NCBI RefSeq assembly: GCF_019175385.1
Contig: NC_083344.1
Span: 23,010,380-23,074,379 of the forward strand
DNA length: 64,000 nt
DNA from: Lycium barbarum
Taxonomy: Eukaryota > Streptophyta > Magnoliopsida > Solanales > Solanaceae
Reading direction: 5' to 3'
In this document: piece after piece, positions 22,201 through 31,747 of the stretch
Layout: every line of letters begins with the position of its first letter
Position numbering within the stretch: position 1 is the first letter of the stretch
Position numbers and translations under genes: made by a program
The notes under the pieces: generated by a model
What the model was told of the DNA's origin: nothing
Seen by the model: the letters and a program-made list of their open reading frames with translations, nothing else
Database searches by the model: none

Positions 22201-23180
22201 ATTGGGCCGTACGTTCCTCGGCACTAACATATGTGGATCGGGCCGTACGTTCCTTGGCACCAACATATGGTATATATATGGATCGGGCCGAACGTTTCTC
22301 AGCACTAACATCTATGGATCGGGCTGTGCGTTCCTCAACACTAACATATATGGATCGGGCGGTACGTTTCTCGGCTCTAACATATGATATGTATGAATCG
22401 GGTCGTACGTTCCTCGACACTAACATATGATATTTATGGATCGGGCCGTTCGTTCCGTGGCAAAATGATATACTTTTGGATCGGGTTGTACGCTCCACAA
22501 CACTAACATTTATGGATCGGGTTGCACATTCCGTAACACTAATACTTATGTTTTATGTGTGTATATATAGGTGCTTGTGTGCATACAATTTTAAGATGTA
22601 CAGGTTATCCCTCCAATTCCATGTTACCTTTCACATCTTTAAATGATGTTATTTATGCCTTACATACTCAGTACATTATTCGTACTGACCCCTTTTCTCC
22701 GGGGGCTGTCTTTCATGCTCGCAGGTACAGATACTCAGTTTGGTGATCCGCCAGGCTAGGACTTCTGCTCAGCTGCTTGGAGAGGTCCATTGTTCCGGAG
22801 CTTGAAACATTTTGGTACAGATCCTTTTGACATAGACTTATGCACGTTCAGGGATACGGCGGAGCCATGACTCGTCATATTTCATTGGTATACTCTTAGA
22901 GGTCTGTAGACATGTGTGGGTTGTATATACGGTTTGGTCAGTTATACAGATGTAGTTCGTTTTGGATATTCCCGCATATAGTGGCAGCCTTGTCGGCTTA
23001 CATATTTTGTTGTGTTTGGTTAATTGTGACTCCTCAGGAGACAGGTTCATTCTAATATATGGAATTATGAGTCTACAACAAGCTTTTACATTGTCCTTAG
23101 TATCAGTCGGATTATATCTAGCAGGTTCGTACGAGTGTCCAACTCGGGCACTAGTCATGGCCCATCGGTTTAGGTCCTGA
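20670..23180 (+). repeat. Outer element right LTR, about 2.5 kb, decayed 3' end
   Basis: Starts TGTTACACCCC after the PPT. Landmarks: the full 18-base palindrome CTGCCGAAATTTCGGCAG (21565-21582), an exon-like end CAG/GTATGTTAAGG near 21711, (AT)n and minisatellite at 22133-22548, twin hairpin 22669-22705 and terminal stem-loop 23135-23151. The end reads GGTCCTGA near 23180 instead of GGGTCGTGACA, so the last bases are mutated or lost and no target duplication can be read. Confidence 0.78.
22133..22548 (+). repeat. (AT)33 microsatellite and 9-unit minisatellite
   Basis: A pure AT run fills 22133-22198. It is followed by about nine imperfect units built on GGATCGGGCCGTACGTTCC plus a variable CACTAACATAT spacer, 36-60 bases apart. 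Several reading frames stay open across it; these are repeat artefacts. Confidence 0.85.
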
Positions 23181-23459
23181 AAAATTTCTTGTCCGTAATT
23201 TACTTAAATAGTAATCATTTTTAACACACCTCATATACCCATTACCATAGTCATGAGATATAGCATTAGCCCATAGTCTCTTTTGACACACAAAAAATAT
23301 TATTCCCAGTCACCATCATCACACTTTTAAGTCTGAAATCATTCTGGGGCTTCACCTCCTTATACCACGAGCTCTTTTATTTGGATACTTGAATATGACC
23401 AAAATTCTTAGGGTTTATGTTAGTCTACTCATGACATACACGGCGTAAAAGCATGAGGT
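23181..23459. other. Unassigned AT-rich sequence
   Basis: Nothing recognisable: no ORF of note, no LTR module and no repeat structure. It lies between the decayed LTR end and the minus-strand ORF remnant. Confidence 0.4.
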
Positions 23460-24045
23460 GGAGAACTCCTGCATCTTCGTCTGCATCTCGATACACTTCT
23501 TCACCTCATCTTGGGCGAAAGAACTAGCACCAGTAGCAGCACTAGATGAACCAGACTCCATGGAGGGTCATGCTAACCCTAGCAACACACCCTTCATCGA
23601 CATCGTTTCGATCTCCAAGCGTTCAAAAGGGCCCTGAGGCTGTGAAGCGCCAGCCTCGTCCCTTCCCTCTACATGACCAGCACTACCCTTACCAATAGTG
23701 TCGATCTTCCTCTTCCACTTCGGCCCAACGAACCCTTCACCCTCAACAGGTCAAAATCAATGTCAGAGTTAACCATAGAATTAGTGGGCTCTCTCAGCAC
23801 CTTGGCCTGCTTGCACAATGAGGTAATAAGAGAGGGAAACATCAAGCTCGGACCCTCTTACTAAAAAAAACTCCCCTACTCTAAGATCACTTGCCTACCC
23901 ATATTCACCAGAACGTTATCCAATACGCAAGCAACCACAAGGGCCTCAGGGTTAGTAATATCAATAGTGTTACTCGAAAGGCGAATTGATTCGGAGAAAA
24001 TATTTAACCACCTCCTCGCATCGGCGAAAAAATGAGTACCCTTAA
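23460..24045 (-). pseudogene. Decayed 'plant transposon protein' ORF fragment
   Basis: The minus strand reads through coding-like segments in changing frames. The piece just inside 24045 translates to RRWLNIFSESIR followed by a stretch ending LVNMGRQVI, which resembles the FWWTLMRYR...LMNIGEMI block of the Athila env-position ORF at 5063-6260. Further on are Lys/Arg- and Ser/Gly-rich segments with stops and frameshifts. I read it as a remnant of a related transposon ORF. It ends at the TIR element. Confidence 0.4.
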
Positions 24046-24486
24046 TGTAACGACCCGTTTGGTCATTATTGAATTTCTGGACCTTTTAACCTTTTCTCGA
24101 GCTTGGTTAGCTCCTTTTGATCTGAGGGGATCGTTGATGGGCTTCCCGAGGTGTTTATATTTGATTCGGGTGACATTTTGTGAAAATTGGGCTTAAAGTG
24201 AAAATTAGTTGACTCAAAGTTGACTTTTGGGTTAACGGACCTTTTTCAGAAATCCATCGATTCCGAGAGGGCTGGATGGTCATATAAAACTTGTGTACAT
24301 ATTTGGTTCGGTTTCTCAATGCACTCGGGTGCATTTTGGGACTTGGGTTGGAATGTTAGTTTTGAGACATTGGGATTGACTTGGTCAACGAGACCTCTAT
24401 AAGAGCATAACGAACCGAAGGTGTTTTAAGGGGTCAAGGTCGTGAATTTCTCAAAAATTACGGTAACGACGAAATGGGTCGTTACA
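24046..24486. mobile_element. 441-bp element with ~19-bp terminal inverted repeats
   Basis: Ends TGTAACGACCCGTTTGGTC and GACGAAATGGGTCGTTACA are inverted copies with three mismatches. The interior has no coding capacity. Comparison with the tandem repeat units (...CACC/TCTTACCAG...) places the right boundary at 24486. No clean target duplication is visible. It may be a MITE or a very short LTR-like element; the family is not assigned. Confidence 0.6.
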
Positions 24487-24634
24487 TCTTACCAGGAAAA
24501 GTCCTGTCACCAGCTTTGCCCTTATCATGATCATGCATGATTATAGAATTATCAATACTGCCTGTGGGTGAAATGTTGGGCAAAGGTCTTGGAAATCCTG
24601 GTGGAGGTGGTATTTCATTTTTCTCTGACGACAT
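24487..24634 (-). pseudogene. Small unknown ORF, repeat unit 1 (cut by TIR element)
   Basis: Starts ATG at 24634 with MSSEKNEIPPPPGFPRPLPN and runs about 49 codons to the TIR element. A possible splice donor (CTG/GTAAGA) lies at its end, so it could be a first exon. The family is not recognised. It is the only unit with an intact start. Confidence 0.4.
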
Positions 24635-25399
24635 TCTTACATACTTCTGCTTAAAGAAATGGCTCTTTCAAGATGGATAATACAGGATTCATGACACAAA
24701 AAATGAAAAAGAATGAACGATTTCTCTAGAGCAAAGGAAAGAAGGAAAGAGAGAAAATTATGATCTAAAATTAGAGATTCTCAAAATATAATCAAATTGT
24801 ATCTCAAATCTCGTAATCTTTACCATGTCATTTACAAGGTAAGTATATAAAGTTAAGAAATATTGTAATGAAAATACTACTAAATATCGAACATGACATT
24901 CTTTACAAATAACTTAAAAAGAAAATAAGACACCTAAATTAAAGGAACTAATCACGATGATGTTGATGATAACAATGTCTATGCCTCAATCCCTAATAAA
25001 TTAAAATTGATTACATGAATCCTCACTTATCACATTTCTTCATTAGCCCAAGGGACGACATGAGCTAATATTCAACTTGTTTCTCGATACGTTCATTGCA
25101 CGTGTCTGTAGATCGAGTAGCACATGGTTAGTTTATCTTGAGATTGTTATTCTTATAATCCAACCAAAAAACCTCTTAAATATTCATAAGAATTAAATTA
25201 AGAAACCTTGAGGACGTTTCCCTAGAACCTATGAATCTGCATCAAGAAATACTTTACTATTAAGCCTCACAAATCAAGAAACCTTGAACAATAAAGGAAT
25301 GTCACTCATGCAGTATTAGATATAATATCATTGAGCAAAAGTACTTAAGAAGCAAAAGTAATTAAGAGTTGAGCAAGCTCACCCTCTGATATTTGTTTT

Positions 25400-25660
25400 C
25401 TACGGCGGTTGCGGATTCATTGTAAACCTTGGTCGTGGTCGTGGCGACAAACGCGAATGGGTCGAAACAAAGAGATCTGGGGGAGCCTTTTTTCTTAAAC
25501 TGCACCTCTTACCAGTAAAAGTCCTTTCAATAGCTTTCTCTTTATCATGATCATGCATGAATATAGGATCATCACTACTGTCTGTAAGTGAAATGTTGGC
25601 CAAAGGTCTTGGAAATCCAGGTGAAGTTGGTGTTTCATTTTTCTCTGATTACATTCTTAC
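25400..25660 (-). pseudogene. Small unknown ORF, repeat unit 2
   Basis: Homologous to unit 1, but the codon after the start ATG is TAA, so initiation would have to use a downstream ATG (25603). Continues past the point where unit 1 is cut: GKRCSLRKKAPPDLF..., ending PQPP and a stop at 25400. Its C-terminal frame differs from unit 3, so at least one frameshift separates them. Confidence 0.4.
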
Positions 25661-26345
25661 TTCCATCTGATTAAATAAATGGATTCTCTCTAGACGGATA
25701 ATGTGGGGATTCAAGACAAAAAAAATGACAGAGAACGGGTGATAGCTCTAGAGGAAAGGAAAGACAGAAGAGGGAAAATTATGAACTAAAATTAGAGATT
25801 TTCATAATATAATCAAGTTGCCTCTCGAATCTCATAGTCTTTACCATGTAATTTACAAGGTATGTCTACAAAATGAAAAAATATTGTAATGAAAATTTTA
25901 CTAAATATCGAACATGACATTCTTTACAAACAACTTAAAAAGAAAATTACACACCTAAATTAAGATGAACTAATCATGATGATGTTGATGATAACAATGT
26001 CTATGCTTGAATCCCAAACAATTTGAAATTGATTACATGAGTCCTCACTTATCACATTTCTTCATTAACCCAAGGGACGACATGAGTAAAAAATTTCAAC
26101 TAATTTCCCGGCACGTGCAATGCACGTGTATGTCGATCGAGTAACAAAGGGTTTGTTTATCCTGGGATTGTTATCCTTATTAATCCAACCAAAAATCACT
26201 TAAATATGTATAAGAATTAATTAAGAAACCTTGATGTCGTTGTCTTAGAACCTATGAATTCGCCTCTAGAACTACTTTAAGTAAGCCCCAAAAATCAAGA
26301 AACCTTAAAATCAAAAGGAATTTCACTCATGTACTAGATATAAAA

Positions 26346-26640
26346 TCACCGTGCAAAAGTAATTAAGAGGCTAGCTAGCACCATCTGATCTCTATTTTCG
26401 AGGGCGGCCGCAGTTTCATCGTAAACCTTTGGCATATGGTCGCAAAGAACAGCGCGAATGGGTGGAAGCAAAGATATTTGAGGAGCCTTTTTTCTGACAA
26501 AGCACCTCTTACGACGAAAAGTCATGTCACCAAATTTTCCCTGATCATGCATGATTATAGGATCATCAATACTGCCTGTAGGTGAAATGTTGGCCACAGG
26601 TCATGGAAATCCAAGTAGAGGTGGTATTTCATTTTTCTCT
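26346..26640 (-). pseudogene. Small unknown ORF, repeat unit 3
   Basis: The start ATG has become ATT and a TGA follows after GFP. The downstream frame from 26597 is open and longest in this unit (ending LASLLITFAR). The shared core KRC-RKKAP with IRAVL and PKVYDET is not a motif I recognise. The three units are at different stages of decay. Confidence 0.4.
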
Positions 26641-27192
26641 GACGACAATCTTACCTCCTTCAGCTTAGAGAAATTACTTGTTTCTAGATGGATAATATAG
26701 GGATTCGAGACACAAAAAATGACATAAAATGAGTGCTAGCCCTAGAGCAAAGGTGTTATAGCCCGTATATTGTACGTTTGGAAATTCCAAAGTCGTCGTG
26801 GAATGTTAAGGGCGAGACCATTTTCAAAAATGGTTTTAATGTGCAAGTTGTTATAAAAAATATTTTTATGACTATTATCAGTATGGAAATATTGAGAAAG
26901 GTTAAGGGTAAGAAGTGAAATTCGCAAAATGGGCCATGGAAATAATGTGGAAGGCTAGGGGCAAAATGGTAATATTGAGGAAAGTAGAGGGGTAAAATGG
27001 GAATTTTACAAAAGTTCAAGAAAATTCATGAAAGGGCCATATTGGCCATGTGAAGAATAAGGGGAAAAGATGACAAAATAAGTAATCTTTTATTTTGAAA
27101 AAAAAAAAAAAAACTTAAGAAAAAGAAAAGAAAAATTTAGAAAAGTGTAGAGGAGGGCATGTGCCCCTCACATGCTAGTAGCTCTCTCTCTC

Positions 27193-27202
27193 TATATATA
27201 TA
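27193..27202 (+). promoter_or_regulatory. Putative LTR TATA box
   Basis: A (TA)5 run after a CT-rich tract and followed by AAGGGAGTTC, the best TATA-like site in this LTR; the right LTR has the same at about 32189-32199. A start about 30 bases downstream would give a leader of about 235 bases before the donor-like site at 27461. Confidence 0.5.
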
Positions 27203-28404
27203 AGGGAGTTCATCTTTTAATTCAAGGAAAAATGCAGAGAAAGACTTGGAGAAAAAAAAAAAAAAGGGAGAGGAGAAAGAGAGGTCACGGCCAAAGGGGC
27301 AAAAATTTAGCCCCTTGAAGTAGTGATCAAAAAAATTATTTCTTCCACTTTTCCTACCTATTAGGAGGTCCTCTACAACATGGAGTGAGTGTTGAAGCAA
27401 GTAGAAGGCTTGTTGGTGTCATATGCCAACCCTAAACCAAATGGGAAGTTGAAGGAAAAGGTAAGGTTTCATCTCCTTTTGTGTGTTGTGGATGGTTTAT
27501 ATATGTTGTTGCATAGAAAAATGGATGGAAAACGTAAAATCATGCAAGTAGTAATGTGGCCGTGTGATGTGTTGCATGTTGGCCGAATATATGTGTGGTG
27601 TTGGATTGAAATGATGAATTAATTTTATTTAGCAATTTGATTGTTGTTGTTGTGTGGGCTCTATGATGAAAATGAAGGTTTAAGGATTTAAATTGAAGTG
27701 GGAATTGTTTGTAGGTTGTTGGAGAAGATAATGTAATTTCCATATAGTTCTTGTGATATTGTGGTTAATGTTATCAATGTGTGGGATGTTGATGTAGTTT
27801 ATAAATTTGGAAGAAAGAAATGTGTTGCCATTGTTTTTGTTGAGTTTGGAAGATTGCAAGTTGGGTTGTTGTGATTAAATTCGAAAGAAGGAATTAAGTT
27901 GTTATTGTTTTTGTTGGAATTTGGAAGGTGTTGGATGGAGTAGTATGTTGATTGAATCGTTTTGAAAGTTATTGAATTGAATTGAATTGATTATTGAAGT
28001 GTTGCTAGAATAATTGCTAGTATTGTTGTTGGTTTGGCCGAGTTGAATTCTCGGGTATGTTGTTGTTGATTTGGGGTCGAGCCGTATTCTCGGGGTTGGT
28101 ATATTTACAGGGGAGATGCTGCCGAAATTCCGGCAGAAAATAAGTGAATTTATTTGAAAAGTTGAGATAAGTGAATAACAATGGATTTAATGATTATATG
28201 AATTCTTTTGTATGTAGATTAACGAGTTTGGACAAATAAGCATAACTAGTTGATCCTAGCACAGGTATGTGAGGCTTACCCTTTCTTTCTTTTGGCATGT
28301 CCTAGAGCCAAGTAAGGTATGATATTGATATGTACCTTGGGGTTATTCCATTCTGTGATTCCGAGTCTGCTTATGATTCGTATGTCCTCCCTAATTTAAG
28401 TATC

Positions 28405-28745
28405 TAATAATTCTGATAGGAGAATTCTGATTTAAGTATTCTGATATAAGCATTCTGCTCTAGGTATGTTGATATAAATATTCTGATATAAATATTCTGA
28501 TGTAAGTATTGGACACAAGCGTTCTGATATGAGAAATTCTGATACAAGTATTTTGGACTATGTATTCTGATTTGAGTATTCCGATACAAGTACTCCGATA
28601 CGAGTAATCTGATATGAGTATTCCTAACTTTGATATAAGTATTCTGACAAAAGTGTTCCGATATAAGTACTCTGATAGAAATATTCTGATAAAAGTATTC
28701 TGACATAAGTATTCTGTTATGAGTTATATGTTACGGATATTCTGA
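28405..28745 (+). repeat. 14-15-bp minisatellite (TATTCTGATATAAG), left LTR
   Basis: More than 20 degenerate units. Because units are mostly 15 bases, the minus strand keeps a 100-codon frame open with a YQN-type repeat; it is an artefact. The right LTR has the same array at about 33417-33757, and part of it recurs in the nested element's LTRs (about 36890-37010 and 43500-43620). Confidence 0.88.
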
Positions 28746-29847
28746 TAGTACGTTCGATTAATCCATTGAGTCTTGGTTATGTGCATTTAGTTTCTCACTA
28801 CTCTGCTCGTGCATATGTCATGACTTCCTTCGCCGAGTCCCGGGCCGGTTTGTATCGTGCGCACGGTTCCCAAGTTCCTCGCCTGAGGGCCGGGCGCCGT
28901 AAATGAATTCTGAAGTATGATGTGTTATGAAGTATGATGTGTTTGGTTCGCTGAACCGCCTATATGTATATGTAAATTCGGATATTATGATGTGTGTCGG
29001 AGACAGGAGCAAATCTTCTGGAGTATGATGTGTGTGGCGCCTAAGGCTGGGAGGCGACCACGTTTTCCCCGGGTCCTGTAAAGGACCGGATACCGTTCTT
29101 GGCATGCATGGTCTGTGTTCCAGTAAGCTATTTCTACTATTTTGTATATCGTACATACGATCTGTATATCTGAGTCTGATTATGATCCCGTCTGTTATAC
29201 TTCTGTACTTTTGAGTCTGATTCTGATTCCGTCTGTTATACTTCTGTACTTTTGATTCTGATTATGATTCTGTTTACTGTATTTCTTGCCTTACATACTC
29301 AGTACATATTCCGTACTGACCCCCTTTCTTCGGGGGCTGTGTTTCATGCCACGCAGGTACACCCAGATGATCAGAAGACTTGGCTAGGAGGTTTCAGCGG
29401 AACTGGCGAGCTCCACCTTTCTCCGGAGTGTCGCCGAGTCTGAGTATACATATGTTGCGCTTTCTGATTTTTGTTAGAGACTTTGCAGACAGAGTCGTGG
29501 GTACAGAGAGTCAGTTCGTAAGCAGCTTTATATGTCTACAGATTCTGTTCTGTCTGGTCTGAGATCTGTGTCCTAAGCGGCCCTGTTTGCTATGATGGCC
29601 TAAACGGCCTATATTTTCGTATATGTGTATATGTTCAGGCGATGTACATTCCGCCTGCCTACTGGATTTGATACGATATGTCTGATATGTTTGATGCATG
29701 TGGCCGCTTAAGACAATGTCTGTTCTCTGTTTCTATTGGAAGTCTTACTATATGCTTCCTGTGATTTGATCTGTAAATTGAAAAGAGTATGTATGAAATC
29801 AGAGTCTGCGGGTTCGCTCGGCTCCGTATGTGGGGTCGGGTGCCCAT

Positions 29848-29875
29848 CACACCCTAATAAGGTTAGGGTGTGACA
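29848..29875 (+). other. LTR-terminal stem-loop (U5 end)
   Basis: CACACCCTAA-TAAGG-TTAGGGTGTG is a perfect 10-bp stem with a 5-base loop ending three bases before the LTR end and six before the PBS. It recurs at 45404-45428. Other LTRs have a different stem in a similar place. Confidence 0.75.
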
Positions 29876-31711
29876 AAGTGGTATCAGAGCGAGGTCTGTC
29901 CGTGGGGTTGTCTGCAAAGTCGTGTCCAGTAGAGTCCTGTTTATGGTGTGAAGCCGGCCACATTTATAAACGGGAGGCTACAAGGCATTTAGGGATTGTT
30001 GACCTTCCTTCTGTCCTAGATCGTGCGACAGAGCCAAGCCATAGGCAATGAAATTTCTTATATAAGCCTTACATACGACGGAAAAGGTAAGTGGCGACAT
30101 GGAAAGTCACAGGGGTAAGTATTGACGTATTTGACCTGCTACCTGGAATTGGCAGTTCCGGATGGCCAAGATGTGATATAGCCGTATGTTCTGTGAGTCG
30201 TTATTGATATTTGCTTTGTACAGGGGGATGGTATAAGAGAAACGAGGTCTGATGGGGGATTCAGAAAATTGACAAGTAATTTTGTTACAAATCGTTATGC
30301 AAAAGTGGTGAGTAGGAAATTCGAACGGACTGATATCTGGACATTTATGAAGTAAAGGCAGCGAAGGTGTATCTGTTACCATCAGGAATCTGGGAACCTA
30401 GGATGAAAAGTAGTTACACACGAAAGTGAAAAGAAAACACTGAGGGTCGAAAACGGTAAAATGGTAATTGTGGAAGGAAAGACGTGTCACAAGGGTGCTT
30501 CGGGATCGGTAAGGCCTTGACTAGTCTCAAATTATGTAATAAAGGTCGTGTGTGGAAGTGGACGCGAAAATATCAGCATTAAGGCACCGGATTTCAGCAA
30601 AGTTTCAAGGTTAAGCGTGCTCAGATGGGAGCAATCCTAGGATGGGTGACCCCCTGGGAAGTTTACAAGGAAATTCTGCATATTCTGACATAAAAGACAA
30701 ATGAAAAACCAGAATAGTCTAAGTAAAACTATAGTATATGGGACGACTGGAAACCTCAAGAAGACACGTAGAACGAGGCAGATTAACACAATGATGAGAC
30801 AAAGAGTGTGTCACAGCTCAGGAATTAGGAAGGGCTTGAATAGCGTTCGGAGATATTTTGTGGGTTAGTTGAAAGTAGGAAATATATATAGGTATATGTG
30901 AATGTGTGGGATATTCCATATATGATGGCATCGATGGCGTGTGTGCCCTAGCAACCGGAAATATGGTAAAGAAAGGCATTGATCGCGTAAGCGTACCGAA
31001 GTTCGAGGGATGGCAAGAGTAAATGGTACAAGTATGGCAAAGTAAGATGTTATTATTTTACTATAGGTTGAGATTGGAAGTTCTAGTATAATGGTGTTTG
31101 AAGAAGAAAGAGAGTGAGTAGATAGGAAACAGAGAGATCGGAATATTGGAAGAAGGTTCGAGAACCAATGTCGATAAGTGAGGATAAAGGAATAGTGACT
31201 GGGATAGGGGGATACGAAGTAAGAAAAAGAAAGGACGAGTTGTGGATGGAAATGTATAGGAAATATGGACAAAACGACGACATAAACAGAAAGCAAAGGA
31301 AGAATGCAGGATAAAAAGTTTCGATATACTGTGTATAGAGTTGGAAAGAAAGACAAGGAATGAAGTATAATAAAAAAACGAGAGTACTCGGAGATTGTGA
31401 CGTATGAGGAACCCCTTAAAAAGGGGGGGGGGGGGGGGAGAGCATATTATGTTAAACTTAAAAAGGGAATCGCGACAATTGGTGGTCTGGGAATTTTCGA
31501 AAGAAAGAAAGAAATAAGAGAGGCCACCGGATAATAGTTCATAGACCATTAATTGTATGGAATATGAGAATATATGCTATGAAGTTATATGAATCAGCAA
31601 CGTGAAGCGGTGCTCGGTTATATTTGTAAAAGAACTCACACCGGATAGTCGACAGAGGATGACTACAAACGAAACCTCTTGAAGTATCATGACACCCCAT
31701 AAGGATAGTTG
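29876..31711 (+). mobile_element. Non-coding interior of the large-LTR element
   Basis: The PBS TGGTATCAGAGC (29879-29890) is of the initiator-Met type. A leader hairpin lies at 29939-29971, followed by GGGAGGCTACAAGGCATTTA and TAGATCGTGCGA as in the gag-bearing element at 38657. No gag ATG or protein follows. From about 30480 the sequence parallels the 3' interiors of the other elements, with the 5S-derived module at 30560-30662. A run of 16 G lies at 31423-31438. Minus-strand ORFs between 30865 and 31549 are low-complexity Phe/Ser/Leu-rich shadows of purine-rich sequence. Confidence 0.85.
30560..30662 (+). other. 5S rRNA-derived module, copy 2 (best preserved)
   Basis: Ungapped alignment to plant 5S rRNA from GGACGCGA through CTGGGAAGT, roughly 70% identical by eye. 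Strong blocks are TATCAGCAT, GCACCGGAT, GGTTAAGCGTGC and CTAGGATGGGTGACC. The last ~15 bases of 5S, which close helix I, are not present. It lies about 1.1 kb before the PPT. Confidence 0.85.
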
Positions 31712-31747
31712 AACATTCGAGGACGAATGTTCTAAAGGGGGGGAGGA
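31712..31747 (+). other. PPT-proximal hairpin and polypurine tract
   Basis: AACATTCG-AGGA-CGAATGTT at 31712-31731, then AAAGGGGGGGGAGGA up to the LTR start at 31748. Identical hairpin to those at 17119 and 41266. Confidence 0.88.

Larger units (their letters stand above)
24487..26753 (-). repeat. Tandem ~1-kb repeat units (third unit continues at 45432)
   Basis: Homologous blocks begin near 24487, 25505 and 26515, about 1.0 kb apart. Each contains a small minus-strand ORF region, a purine-rich upstream stretch (GAGCAAAGGAAAG...), and shared blocks around TGATGTTGATGATAACAA and CACATTTCTTCATTA. Unit 3 is cut at 26753 by the element 26754-45431 and resumes at 45432. Joining across one TSD copy restores the unit-1 sequence around the junction. 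Confidence 0.85.
26754..29875 (+). repeat. Left LTR of the non-coding element, 3122 bp
   Basis: TGTTATAGCCC...GGGTGTGACA. In order: polyA and pyrimidine tracts, a TATA box at 27193-27202, donor-like AAAAG/GTAAGG at 27460/27461, palindrome-like CTGCCGAAATTCCGGCAG at 28119-28136, short exon-like segment 28218-28264, TATTCTGATATAAG repeats, the GAGTCCCGGGCCGG module near 28835, twin hairpin 29300-29336 and a terminal hairpin 29848-29872. ORFs here are shadows. Confidence 0.92.

Noticed and set aside
22109..22498. Minus-strand 129-codon ORF over the AT run and minisatellite
   Set aside because: Simple-repeat translation in several frames at once; not a gene.
22199..22548. Regularly repeated units resembling a CRISPR array
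   Set aside because: Units are imperfect, spacing is irregular, spacers are low-complexity, and the locus is an LTR in a plant genome.
28404..28706. Minus-strand 100-codon ORF with a YQN-type repeat (also 33416-33718)
   Set aside because: It is kept open only because the underlying minisatellite units are mostly 15 bases long; no start context or homology, and it lies in an LTR.
29320..29336. CCCCC-loop-GGGGG hairpin as a bacterial-type terminator
   Set aside because: Plant sequence, no following T-run, and it is part of a conserved twin-hairpin LTR module.
29848..29872. CCCTAA/TTAGGG at the LTR end as telomere-type repeats
   Set aside because: One unit on each arm of a hairpin; no tandem array, and plant telomeres usually use TTTAGGG.
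30865..31549. Two overlapping minus-strand ORFs of about 160 codons rich in Phe, Ser and Leu
   Set aside because: Shadows of purine-rich plus-strand sequence in a non-coding interior; no domain.
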